NCBI GenBank assembly: GCA_025929365.1
Contig: JAICMG010000011.1
Location: 1 to 36,777 of the forward strand
Source of the DNA: Frankiaceae bacterium
GTDB lineage: Bacteria > Actinomycetota > Actinomycetes > JAFAQI01
Direction of reading: 5' to 3'
Length of the DNA stretch: 36,777 nucleotides
Shown: positions 6,705-13,585 of the stretch, in pieces
How positions within the stretch are numbered: the first letter of the stretch is position 1
How the letters are laid out: each line of letters opens with the position of its first letter
Notes under the pieces: generated by a model
What the model was told of the DNA's origin: nothing
Databases searched by the model: none
What the model saw: only the letters and a program-made list of their open reading frames with translations
Program-made: the position numbers and the translations under genes

Positions 6705-7526
6705 TCACAGATCGACGTCCACTACGACAGGTGCGTGGTCGGACGGGCCGGTTCCTTTGCGGGCATCGCGGTCGACGTAGGCGTCCTTGACGCCCGAGGC
6801 GACCGCTTTGCTTGCGTACACCAAGTCGATGCGCATGCCTTCGTTCTTGTGAAACATGCCGGCGCGGTAGTCCCAGTAGGTGTACGGCGTCGGGTATTTC
6901 ATGCCGCGCGGGATCACATCGGTGAGGCCGAGGTCGCGTAGCGCCGCGAGCGCTTTGCGTTCGGGCTCGGTGACGTGCGTCGCCCCGACGAACTTCGAGG
7001 CGTCCCACACGTCGTCATCGGTCGGGATGATGTTGAAGTCACCGGTGACGACGAACCGCTCGTTGGCGTTGACCTCGGGTTCGAGCGCATCGCGTAGCGC
7101 GGCCAGCCACTCGAGCTTGTAGGGGTAGTGCGGGCTGTCGAGAGTGCGGCCGTTCGGCACGTACACGCACCAGATCCGCAGCCCTCCGCAGGTTGCACCC
7201 ACGGCGCGCGCCTCGACCTTCGGCGGCTCACCGATCAGCGCGGGGTCGTCCTCGTCGGGCGGCGGCGCGTAAGCGGGCTGACCGGGGAAGTGCCGCGTGA
7301 CGTCGTCGAGGCCGACCCGGGACAGGATCGCCACGCCGTTCCACCGGCCTTCACCATGTGCCGCGATCTCGTAGCCCAGCTCCTCGGCGCGCTCACCCGG
7401 GAACGCGTCGTTCGCGCACTTGATCTCTTGCAGGCACAGGACGTCGGGCTCGGCCAGCTCCAGCCACTCGTTGAGCCGGGGGAGGCGGGCGCCGACCGAG
7501 TTGACGTTCCACGTCGCGATCCGCAC
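6705..7526 (-). CDS. xthA: Exodeoxyribonuclease III / AP endonuclease
   Basis: A 273-aa base-excision-repair nuclease that cleaves DNA 5' to abasic sites and removes 3' blocking groups. All catalytic elements of the endonuclease/exonuclease/phosphatase family are visible: TWNVNS (Asn7), LQEIK (Glu34), VYVPNG (Tyr122), GDFNI (Asp163, Asn165), RIDLVY (Asp234) and PSDHAPV (Asp263, His264). Two tandem GTG codons could start it. GTG 7526 is preferred because it gives the family's usual N-terminus MRIATWN and lies exactly 6 nt after a TAGGGT hexamer; GTG 7529 would add one residue. It diverges from the adenosine-deaminase-like gene across a 12-bp palindrome. Confidence 0.93.
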   Translation of the reverse strand: MRIATWNVNSVGARLPRLNEWLELAEPDVLCLQEIKCANDAFPGERAEELGYEIAAHGEGRWNGVAILSRVGLDDVTRHFPGQPAYAPPPDEDDPALIGEPPKVEARAVGATCGGLRIWCVYVPNGRTLDSPHYPYKLEWLAALRDALEPEVNANERFVVTGDFNIIPTDDDVWDASKFVGATHVTEPERKALAALRDLGLTDVIPRGMKYPTPYTYWDYRAGMFHKNEGMRIDLVYASKAVASGVKDAYVDRDARKGTGPSDHAPVVVDVDL

Positions 7527-7531
7527 CACGT

Positions 7532-7543
7532 CACCCTAGGGTG
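7532..7543. promoter_or_regulatory. Palindromic bidirectional -10 element (xthA / deaminase)
   Basis: CACCCTAGGGTG is a perfect 12-bp palindrome. Read on the plus strand, TAGGGT (7537-7542) ends 6 nt before ATG 7549. On the minus strand, TAGGGT (7538-7533) ends 6 nt before GTG 7526. The two -10 elements share two bases, so one site can drive two leaderless transcripts in opposite directions, and RNA polymerase cannot use both at once. Confidence 0.65.
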
Positions 7544-7548
7544 CGGGA

Positions 7549-8601
7549 ATGACGGCGCCGGACCGGGATCTCGACCTGGTCGCGCTGCCGAAGACGCACT
7601 TGCACCTTCACCTCACCGGAGGGATGCGGCACGCGACCCTGGTGGAGCTTGCCGACACGTACGGCGTGCGGTTGCCCGAGCGGTTGATCGAAGAGGAGTC
7701 GGACGACTGGCGGGTGCTCGGCTGGCCGAGGTTCCAGCGGCTTTACGACCTGGCCCGCGGCGTGCTGCGCACCGCTGCCGACCTCAAGCGGCTGATTCGT
7801 GAAATTGCCGAGGACGAGGCCGCGAACGGCTCGCGGTGGCTGGAGCTACAGATCACACCGAGCGGCTATGCCGCGCGGCTCGGCGACCTCGTCACCGCGA
7901 TGGAGGTCTTCTGCGACGCCGCTGCTGACGCCGAACGCGCCACCGGCGTCGGGATCCGGCTGATCGTCGCGGCGAACCGCACCCGACCGGCATGGGAAGC
8001 CGAGACGCAGGCCCGGCTCGCCGTACGGTTCGCCGACCGCGGTGTCGTCGGCTTCGGGCTGTCGAACGACGAGCGGGTGGGCGCGCCAGAGGACTTCGCG
8101 AAGGCGTTTCGCATCGCTCGTGACGGCGGCCTGTCCGCGATGCCGCACGCCGGAGAGCTGCTCGGCGCCGACTCGGTCGAACGAACAGTGCGGGCGCTGC
8201 GGCCACTGCGGATCGGGCATGGCGTGCGCGCGGTCGAGGACCCGGACGTCGTCGCGCTGCTTGCGGACCAAGGCATCGCGTGCGAGGTATGCCCTGCGTC
8301 GAACGTCGCGCTCGGCGTGGTGACCGGCCACGACGAGCTTCCGCTGCGGCGCCTGGAGGATGCAGGCGTCCCCGTGGTTCTTGCGGCCGACGACCCGTTG
8401 CTCTTCGGTGTGCCGCTGGTCGAGCAGTACGCCGTCGCGCGCGACGTGCTCGCGTACTCGCGTGCGGAGCTCGCCCGGCTGGCAAGGTCGTCGGTGCGCT
8501 GCTCCACGATGCCCGACGCGCTTGCCAAGGAAGTCCTCGCCGGCATCGACACCTGGGAGCACCAGAGGTTGTCAGAACGTGGTCCGGCTACAGCCGGATG
8601 A
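7549..8601 (+). CDS. Adenosine deaminase-like amidohydrolase
   Basis: A 350-aa member of the adenosine/adenine deaminase family, which hydrolyses an exocyclic amine on a purine with a bound zinc ion. Metal ligands are His19 and His21 ([10 protein letters not shown]), His200 with catalytic Glu203 (HAGE), His224 (IGHGV) and Asp281/Asp282 (AADDPLLF). CPASN at 248-252 is also typical. The residue after the HxH motif is Thr23, where adenosine deaminases have Asp or Glu; in the mouse enzyme this acid contacts the ribose 5'-hydroxyl. The substrate may therefore be another nucleoside, adenine, or a futalosine-type compound. The start ATG 7549 lies 6 nt after TAGGGT. The stop sits inside a nested palindrome. 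Confidence 0.82.
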   Translation: MTAPDRDLDLVALPKTHLHLHLTGGMRHATLVELADTYGVRLPERLIEEESDDWRVLGWPRFQRLYDLARGVLRTAADLKRLIREIAEDEAANGSRWLELQITPSGYAARLGDLVTAMEVFCDAAADAERATGVGIRLIVAANRTRPAWEAETQARLAVRFADRGVVGFGLSNDERVGAPEDFAKAFRIARDGGLSAMPHAGELLGADSVERTVRALRPLRIGHGVRAVEDPDVVALLADQGIACEVCPASNVALGVVTGHDELPLRRLEDAGVPVVLAADDPLLFGVPLVEQYAVARDVLAYSRAELARLARSSVRCSTMPDALAKEVLAGIDTWEHQRLSERGPATAG

Positions 8602-8613
8602 GGTTCTGACAAC
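8568..8613. repeat. 46-bp nested inverted repeat at the deaminase stop codon
   Basis: The outer arms GTTGTCAGAAC (8568-8578) and GTTCTGACAAC (8603-8613) match perfectly over 11 bp. The inner arms TCCGGCT (8583-8589) and AGCCGGA (8592-8598) match over 7 bp around a 2-nt loop. The two stems are separated by symmetrical 4-nt internal loops. The deaminase TGA (8599-8601) is in the 3' internal loop, and typA starts 32 bp downstream. There is no T-tract. A U-less terminator or mRNA-end stabiliser is most likely. Confidence 0.7.
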
Positions 8614-8645
8614 TTGGAGCGCCGCCACCCGTAGCCTGGTATGTC

Positions 8646-10496
8646 GTGGCCCAACGCTCCGACCTTCGCAACGTGGCGATCATCGCCCACGTCGACCACG
8701 GCAAGACGACGCTCGTCGACGCGATGCTCTGGCAGTCGGGCGCCTTCACCGCGCACCAGGCCGACGAGGGAAGCGTCGCCGAGCGCGTCATGGACTCGAT
8801 GGACCTCGAGCGCGAGAAGGGCATCACGATCCTCGCGAAGAACACCGCGGTGCGCCACGGCGACCTGACGATCAACATCGTCGACACGCCGGGTCACGCC
8901 GACTTCGGCGGTGAGGTCGAGCGCGCCCTGTCGATGGTGGACGGTGTTGCCCTGCTCGTCGATGCGAGCGAAGGCCCGCTGCCGCAGACCCGTTTCGTGC
9001 TCCGGAAGGCACTTGCGGCCAACCTCCCCGTCGTCCTGATCATCAACAAGGTCGACCGGTCCGACGCCCGGATCGGCGAGGTCGTCGACGAGACCTACGA
9101 GCTGTTCCTCGACCTCGATGCCGACGAGCACCAGATCGAGTTCCCGATCGTCTACTGCCAAGCCAAGACCGGGCAGGCCTCGCTGAACCGGCCCGCTGAC
9201 GGCACGAGCCCCGACAGTCCCGACCTCGAACCGCTGTTCGCTGTCCTGCGCGACACGATCCCGGCACCGACGTACGACGAGACCGCGCCGCTGCAGGCGC
9301 ACGTCACCAACCTCGACGCCTCGCCGTACCTCGGCCGGCTCGCGCTGTGCCGGATCCACAACGGCGAGCTGAAGAAGGGCCAGACGGTCGCGTGGTGTCG
9401 CCACGACGGCAGCATCGAGAAGGTTCGGCTGACCGAGCTGCTCGGCACCGAGGCGCTCGAGCGCGCTGCGATCGACGTCGCGGGCCCCGGTGACATCGTC
9501 GCGATCGCGGGCATCCCGGAGATCATGATCGGCGACACCCTCGCCGATCCCGACGACTCACGGCCGCTTCCCGTCATCACGATCGACGAGCCGAGCATCT
9601 CGATGACGATCGGCATCAACACCTCGCCCCTCGCCGGACAGAGCGGCAAGAAGCTGACCGCACGGCTCGTGAAGAACCGGCTCGACGCCGAGCTGGTGGG
9701 CAACGTCTCGATCCGCGTGCTGCCCACCGACCGCCCCGACACGTGGGAGGTGCAGGGACGCGGCGAGCTCCAGCTTGCGATTCTTGTCGAGCTGATGCGC
9801 CGCGAGGGCTTCGAGCTCACCGTCGGCAAGCCCCAGGTCGTCACCCGCGAGATCGACGGCAAGCTGCACGAGCCGGTCGAACGTCTGACCATCGACGCTC
9901 CGAGTGACTACCAGGGCGTGCTGATCCAGCTGCTGGCGTTGCGGAAGGGCCGACTCGAGCAGATGGTCGACCACGGCACCGGCTGGATCCGCATGGAGTA
10001 CCTCGTGCCGGCCCGCGGCCTCATCGGCTTCCGGACCGAGTTCCTCACCGAGACGCGCGGCACCGGGCTCCTGCATCACGTCCACGAAAGCTACGAACCC
10101 TGGTTCGGCGAGCTCCGCACCCGTCCCACCGGCTCGCTCGTTGCGGACCGAAGCGGCGAGACGACCGCCTTCGCGCTGGCCAACCTGCAGGACCGGGGCA
10201 CGATGTTCGTCGGTCCGGGCACCAGCGTCTACGAAGGGATGATCGTCGGGGAGAACTCACGGTCCGACGACATCGACGTCAACCCCACCAAGGAGAAGAA
10301 GCTCACCAACATGCGCGCCAGCACCGGCGATGTGCTGGTGCCGCTGATCCCGCACCGCACCCTGAGTCTCGAGCAGTCCCTGGAGTTCTGCCGGGAGGAC
10401 GAGTGCGTCGAGGTCACCCCCGCGACCGTCCGCCTCCGCAAGGTGACCCTCGGCGCCGCCACCCGCTACCGCGAAGCGAAGCGGCGCGGTAACTGA
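8646..10496 (+). CDS. typA: Ribosome-associated GTPase TypA/BipA
   Basis: A 616-aa translational GTPase of the EF-G family that binds the ribosome and affects 50S assembly and stress adaptation. The G domain shows [15 protein letters not shown] (G1), ITI (G2), [14 protein letters not shown] (G3), NKVDR (G4) and a G5 segment near CQAKTG. It continues through the beta-barrel domain, EF-G-like domains III and V, and the BipA-specific C-terminal domain (from about residue 480, ending [15 protein letters not shown]). Length matches the family. GTG 8646 is the start because it gives [18 protein letters not shown] 8641 is out of frame. TAGCCT (8632-8637) is a possible -10 with an 8-nt gap. Confidence 0.96.
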   Translation: MAQRSDLRNVAIIAHVDHGKTTLVDAMLWQSGAFTAHQADEGSVAERVMDSMDLEREKGITILAKNTAVRHGDLTINIVDTPGHADFGGEVERALSMVDGVALLVDASEGPLPQTRFVLRKALAANLPVVLIINKVDRSDARIGEVVDETYELFLDLDADEHQIEFPIVYCQAKTGQASLNRPADGTSPDSPDLEPLFAVLRDTIPAPTYDETAPLQAHVTNLDASPYLGRLALCRIHNGELKKGQTVAWCRHDGSIEKVRLTELLGTEALERAAIDVAGPGDIVAIAGIPEIMIGDTLADPDDSRPLPVITIDEPSISMTIGINTSPLAGQSGKKLTARLVKNRLDAELVGNVSIRVLPTDRPDTWEVQGRGELQLAILVELMRREGFELTVGKPQVVTREIDGKLHEPVERLTIDAPSDYQGVLIQLLALRKGRLEQMVDHGTGWIRMEYLVPARGLIGFRTEFLTETRGTGLLHHVHESYEPWFGELRTRPTGSLVADRSGETTAFALANLQDRGTMFVGPGTSVYEGMIVGENSRSDDIDVNPTKEKKLTNMRASTGDVLVPLIPHRTLSLEQSLEFCREDECVEVTPATVRLRKVTLGAATRYREAKRRGN

Positions 10497-10507
10497 CGGC
10501 GGTCAGT
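10492..10507. terminator. Small palindrome shared by two convergent stop codons
   Basis: ACTGAC-GGCG-GTCAGT is a perfect 6-bp stem. It contains the typA stop TGA (10494-10496) and, on the other strand, the SDR stop (10505-10503). It could act as a weak bidirectional termination or 3'-end stem, but it has no T-tracts. Confidence 0.4.
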
Positions 10508-11432
10508 CCTTGAGGGCGTCGTAGGTGACGCCCGTCAGGTCCTCCGACGCCGACCACAACCGTGCGGCCGTCTCCGGGTCCTTCGAGGCCGGAATCGAGT
10601 CGACCCGCTTCGGGTAGCCGAACGACTCGGCGATCCCGTTAGGGCCGAAGTACTCGCCGCCCTTCACATCGGGCGCGGTTGCCGCGTAGAGCTGCGGGAG
10701 CGCGCCCTTCGCGGCGGACTGGCTGATCAGCCTCGCGCCGGCAGGCATCACGAGCCGCTTGATGACGTTGTCCTGAGCGCTCACCGAGACGAGGTTGGTG
10801 GCCGACGTACCAGGGTGTGCCGCGACGCTGATCAGGCCGGAGCTGCTCGCCGACAGCCGCCGCTGCAGCTCGTAGGCGAACAGGAGGTTGGCGAGCTTGC
10901 TGTCGGAGTACACCTTCCACTTGCGGTAGCTGCGCTCGTGTTGAAGGTCGTCGAAATCGATCCGCCCCGGCTTGTGGGCGGTGCTGCTCACGGTCACCAC
11001 GCGTGCCTCTGGCGTCCGCACGAGCAGCGGCAGGAGCAACCCGGTAAGCGCGAAGTGGCCGAGATGGTTCGTGCCGAACTGCATTTCGAATCCGTCCGCG
11101 GTCAGCTGACGCGGGATGGCCATCACGCCGGCGTTGTTGATCAGCAGGTCCAGTGATGGGTACGACGCCTGCATTCCGTCCGCGAACGACCGAACACTGG
11201 CCAGATCGGCCAGGTCGAGGCCCCGGAGATCGACGTCGGCATCGGGGACCTCCGCAATGATCCGTGCGACAGCTTCCTTGCCGCGGACATCACTGCGCGA
11301 GGCCACGACGACGCGCGCCCCGTGCCGGGCGAGCTCGAGCGCCGTGTGGTAGCCGAGTCCGCTGTTGGCGCCGGTCACCACCGCTATCCGGCCCGACTGG
11401 TCGGGGATGTCCCGTGCTGTCCATCTCGCCAT
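10503..11432 (-). CDS. Short-chain dehydrogenase (retinol-dehydrogenase-like)
   Basis: A 309-aa NAD(P)-dependent oxidoreductase. The Rossmann motif is VTGANSGLGYHTALELARHG (TGxxxGxG), followed by NNAG and the catalytic tetrad with Ser in TVSSTAHK and Tyr/Lys in VYSDSKLANLLFAYELQRRL. The SDSKxAN form and length place it with the WWOX/retinol-dehydrogenase-like branch, which reduces or oxidises lipophilic carbonyls (family knowledge). The start ATG 11432 has GATCAT 7 nt upstream. It diverges from the candidate small RNA promoter and is convergent with typA. The substrate is unknown. Confidence 0.88.
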   Translation of the reverse strand: MARWTARDIPDQSGRIAVVTGANSGLGYHTALELARHGARVVVASRSDVRGKEAVARIIAEVPDADVDLRGLDLADLASVRSFADGMQASYPSLDLLINNAGVMAIPRQLTADGFEMQFGTNHLGHFALTGLLLPLLVRTPEARVVTVSSTAHKPGRIDFDDLQHERSYRKWKVYSDSKLANLLFAYELQRRLSASSSGLISVAAHPGTSATNLVSVSAQDNVIKRLVMPAGARLISQSAAKGALPQLYAATAPDVKGGEYFGPNGIAESFGYPKRVDSIPASKDPETAARLWSASEDLTGVTYDALKD

Positions 11433-11456
11433 GGCGCGAATGATCGCACGCAGCCC

Positions 11457-11484
11457 GGGAATGCTTGCCGCCCTGCGCTACGTT
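11457..11484 (+). promoter_or_regulatory. Candidate promoter of the small RNA
   Basis: TACGTT (11479-11484) fits TANNNT and would start transcription near A11491. GGGAAT (11457-11462) followed 19 nt later by GTT (11482-11484) also resembles the GGAAT...GTT promoters of SigR/SigH-type ECF factors. That would imply thiol or heat stress control. The ECF reading is speculative. Confidence 0.35.
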
Positions 11485-11490
11485 TAGACC

Positions 11491-11630
11491 ACGGACGCCG
11501 CAAGGGGTCCGCCGACTCGATCCATGGCCCCCGGTCCCAACCTTTGTCGCTTCGAGCGAACCATTGCCGAGAGGCAGACCTGGCGAGTCGGGCGCGAGAC
11601 CTCGGATGAGCTAGTGGTCCGAGGTTTTCG
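11491..11630 (+). ncRNA. Candidate structured small RNA with intrinsic terminator
   Basis: About 140 nt in the only non-coding gap of this size in the window. From 5' to 3': a hairpin CGGAC/GTCCG (11492-11496 with 11507-11511); a closing 8-bp helix CCGACTCG (11512-11519) with CGAGTCGG (11584-11591); inside it a hairpin TCGCT-TCG-AGCGA (11547-11559) and a possible GGTC/GACC helix (11532-11535 with 11577-11580); then an intrinsic terminator with a T-rich tail. No plus-strand gene follows, so it is not a 5' leader, and no convincing reading frame is present. I could not match it to 6S, SRP, tmRNA, RNase P or 6C RNA by eye. Its 3' end overlaps the tail of the minus-strand gene at 11611-11958 in antisense. 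Confidence 0.45.
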
Positions 11631-11635
11631 TGTTT
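11599..11635 (+). terminator. Rho-independent terminator, plus strand
   Basis: ACCTCGGA (11599-11606) pairs perfectly with TCCGAGGT (11618-11625) across an 11-nt loop. A T-rich tail TTTTCGTGTTT follows, counting the last T of the stem. The T-tract is on the plus strand only, so it terminates a plus-strand transcript although both flanking protein genes are on the minus strand. Confidence 0.65.
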
Positions 11636-11958
11636 CTACGACGCTCCAAGCGGCCGAAGAAGACGGGCTCGTTCAGATCGACGTCGGCGAGCGCGGCGCG
11701 CAGGAGCTGGAGCGCGTTTCGGGTGAGCGCGTCTGCATCGGCCGGCTCGAGCTCGAGCTCGACGGCCACCCCGGCGGCACCTTCGCCGAACCCGATCGCC
11801 ACCACCGCTGCCGCACGCTCGGCGGGCGGAAGCGTGGCGAGAGCCTCGTAGAGCCGAGCGGTCAGCTCGGCATCGTCGATGCCCTCCGGCGCGGACACGT
11901 TGTCCGCGATCGTGCCCGGTGAGATCGGCCGCAGGCGCGGCGGGCGGTCGGCAGGCAC
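11611..11958 (-). CDS. Small protein resembling sigma-70 region 4
   Basis: A 115-aa hypothetical protein. Residues about 27-92 (ELTARLYEALATLPPAERAA, then VVAIGFGEGAAGVAVELELE and LTRNALQLLRAAL) follow the pattern of sigma-70 region 4: ALxxLPxxER, a Gly turn, then a helix ending LxRAxxxLR. The helix-turn-helix is degenerate, with the central residues replaced by small and acidic ones, so it may not bind DNA. There is no region 2, so it is not a full sigma factor. The start GTG 11958 is chosen because TAGCGT ends 7 nt upstream. It lies 10 bp after the F420 oxidoreductase gene, so an operon is also possible. Its 3' end overlaps the small RNA terminator. Confidence 0.6.
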   Translation of the reverse strand: MPADRPPRLRPISPGTIADNVSAPEGIDDAELTARLYEALATLPPAERAAAVVAIGFGEGAAGVAVELELEPADADALTRNALQLLRAALADVDLNEPVFFGRLERRRNTKTSDH

Positions 11959-11968
11959 GTCGACCACG

Positions 11969-12886
11969 CTACGCGGGAGCGAATGCGTCGAGGACCTGAT
12001 GAGCGACGTCGACCGAGCGGGCCGGGTCGGCGTCGGGGTTTCCGATGGCCTCGTCGAAGTTGAGGTCGAGGAACACCTCGGTGGCGCCGGCCTCGGCGTA
12101 CCGGTCAAGCCCCGCCCTGATCACGTCGGTGGGTCCGGTCAGTGGACCGGCGTCCGGATCGGGGGACTTGCGCAGCCGCGCAACACCGCGAATCACGACC
12201 CGGACCGCCTCGGGGTCGCGCCCCGCCTCGCTCGCCCCGCTGCGGATCACCTCAACAGCGCGCGGAATGTCGGCGATGTCGACCCTGCTCGAGGAGATCC
12301 ACCCTTCACCGAGGGCGCCGGCCCGGCGGAGCGCCGCGTCGGCCGTCCCGCCGAGGAGCACCGGCGGATGGGGCTGCTGCACCGGCCGCGGGTCGGACCA
12401 GCCGCGTGGTACGCGGTAGAACTCCCCGCTGAACTCGGCCGGGTCGCCGGTCCAGATCTCGGTCAGGCACTTGAGGTACTCGGTCATCCGGACGCCGCGG
12501 CGATCGGTCGGCGTGCCGGTCGCTTCGTACTCGTCCGGCGACCAGCCGATGCCGAGCCCGGCATCGAGGCGGCCGGCCGAGACGATGTCGAGGCTGGTGA
12601 GCGACTTGGCGAGCGCGATCGGCGGATAGAACGGCGCGTTGACGACGGCGAGCCCGAGTCGGATGCGCTGCGTGACGCCCGCGAGGAACGAGGCGACGAC
12701 GATCGGATCATGGACGCTGCGGTACGGCGACCCCAACCGCATCGGCTCCGGCCAGTCGGAATAGATCAGTCGCGAGAAGGTCCACAGCGATGCGTAGCCA
12801 AGCTCGTCGGCGCGTCGCGCGATGGCGATCTGGTTGTCGGGTGTTGCCCACGATCCGGACACCGGCGCACCGAAGCCGATCAGCAT
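11969..12886 (-). CDS. LLM-class F420-dependent oxidoreductase
   Basis: A 305-aa (beta/alpha)8-barrel of the luciferase-like monooxygenase family; members in Actinobacteria use the deazaflavin F420. The N-terminus MLIGFGAPVSGSWATPDNQI and segments ARRADELGYASLWTFSR, SLDIVSAGRLDAGLGIGW and PVLLGGTADAALRRAGALG are typical. The reaction and substrate cannot be told from sequence. I chose ATG 12886, which lies 6 nt after TTGGAT and gives the usual family N-terminus. GTG 12901 or GTG 12916 (315 aa) are alternatives but add non-conserved residues. It is divergent from ptpA. Confidence 0.88.
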   Translation of the reverse strand: MLIGFGAPVSGSWATPDNQIAIARRADELGYASLWTFSRLIYSDWPEPMRLGSPYRSVHDPIVVASFLAGVTQRIRLGLAVVNAPFYPPIALAKSLTSLDIVSAGRLDAGLGIGWSPDEYEATGTPTDRRGVRMTEYLKCLTEIWTGDPAEFSGEFYRVPRGWSDPRPVQQPHPPVLLGGTADAALRRAGALGEGWISSSRVDIADIPRAVEVIRSGASEAGRDPEAVRVVIRGVARLRKSPDPDAGPLTGPTDVIRAGLDRYAEAGATEVFLDLNFDEAIGNPDADPARSVDVAHQVLDAFAPA

Positions 12887-12930
12887 GCGCCCATCCAACA
12901 CCCGTTCGCTTCTCACCCGCGGTACGAAGC

Positions 12931-12942
12931 GAGAATGAACAG
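12931..12942 (+). promoter_or_regulatory. Possible leaderless -10 of the phosphatase gene
   Basis: GAGAAT (12931-12936) keeps the two most conserved -10 bases (A2, T6) and ends 6 nt before GTG 12943, so the transcript would begin at the start codon. Confidence 0.35.
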
Positions 12943-13431
12943 GTGAGCTCGCCGTATCGAATCTGCTTCGTCTGCATGGGCAACATCTGCCGCTCGCCGA
13001 TCGCCGAGGTCGTGATGCGCACGAAGATCGCCGCAGCGGGCCTCGACGACCGGGTCGTGGTCGACAGCGCGGGTACCGGCGACTGGCACGCCGGCGGGCC
13101 TGCCGACGAGCGAACGATCGAGACGCTGCGCGCGCACGGGTACGACGACGGTGGCCACATCGCTCGGCAGTTCAAGGCCGACTGGTTCGACGAGGTCGAC
13201 CTCGTCGTGGCGATGGACGGCAAGAACCTGCAGTCGTTGCGATGGTTGGCGGACGGCGACAGCGCGGGCAAGATCGTGCGGCTGCGATCCTTCGACCCGG
13301 CGAGCCGCGGTGGCGACCTCGACGTGCCGGATCCCTACTACGGCGACACCGACCACTTCGAAGAGGTGCTCCGCATGGTCGAGGCCGGCTGCGACGGCCT
13401 GCTCGACCATGTGCGGTCGTTGCTGTCATGA
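12943..13431 (+). CDS. ptpA: Low-molecular-weight protein-tyrosine phosphatase
   Basis: A 162-aa cysteine phosphatase. The catalytic loop FVCMGNICRSP gives Cys11, Arg17 and Ser18 (C-x5-R-S), and the general acid is Asp130 in DPYYG. Length is normal for the family. Besides phosphotyrosine, enzymes of this group dephosphorylate ribulosamine 5-phosphates on proteins, and bacterial homologues are often neighbours of fructosamine/ribulosamine kinases (family knowledge). That fits here: an apparent kinase remnant begins at its stop codon (ATGA overlap at 13428-13431). GTG 12943 is the start; longer frames run antisense into the F420 gene. Confidence 0.93.
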   Translation: MSSPYRICFVCMGNICRSPIAEVVMRTKIAAAGLDDRVVVDSAGTGDWHAGGPADERTIETLRAHGYDDGGHIARQFKADWFDEVDLVVAMDGKNLQSLRWLADGDSAGKIVRLRSFDPASRGGDLDVPDPYYGDTDHFEEVLRMVEAGCDGLLDHVRSLLS

Positions 13432-13585
13432 CCGCGCGGTGAGGATCGCCTGGTCCGGCAACCTCGTGTGGGCGCAGGGCGGCGTGCGGCTCATCGACGC
13501 GGCGCGCGCTGTGGACGGTTGACGGCGGTCCACCACCTCGTGCCGGCGCTCGTGCGCGGCGCCCGGGCGCGCCGACCTGGCGCGC
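13428..13585 (+). pseudogene. Probable remnant of a fructosamine-3-kinase gene
   Basis: Three kinase-like fragments lie in three reading frames. An ATG overlapping the ptpA stop gives MTAR and then TGA. At 13439-13522 the frame reads AWSGNLVWAQGGVRLIDAAR, matching the FN3K catalytic stretch usually HGDLWSGN followed by LIDPA; the HGDL part is missing and the Pro after Asp is Ala. From 13519 another frame reads VHHLVPALVRGAR, like the C-terminal HQLHPLLVHA segment of the family. The middle and most of the N-terminus are gone. The position directly after ptpA is the usual place for this kinase. The fragments are short, so this is a probable call only. Confidence 0.45.

Noticed and set aside
8641-8645. 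ATG 8641 as the start of typA
   Set aside because: It is out of frame with the TypA protein; GTG 8646 gives the family N-terminus.
7866-9404. A 512-codon minus-strand frame across the deaminase and typA
   Set aside because: It is antisense to two well-supported genes and shows no domain or motif.
11491-11630. 6S, SRP, tmRNA, RNase P or 6C RNA identity for the candidate small RNA
   Set aside because: The size or the conserved motifs do not fit: there is no SRP GGAAG tetraloop domain, no tRNA-like end, no paired C-rich loops, and it is too short for RNase P.
11524-11922. A 132-codon plus-strand frame running through the small RNA and terminator
   Set aside because: It crosses a perfect intrinsic terminator and is antisense to the sigma-region-4-like gene. 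Its codon use is unlike the neighbouring genes.
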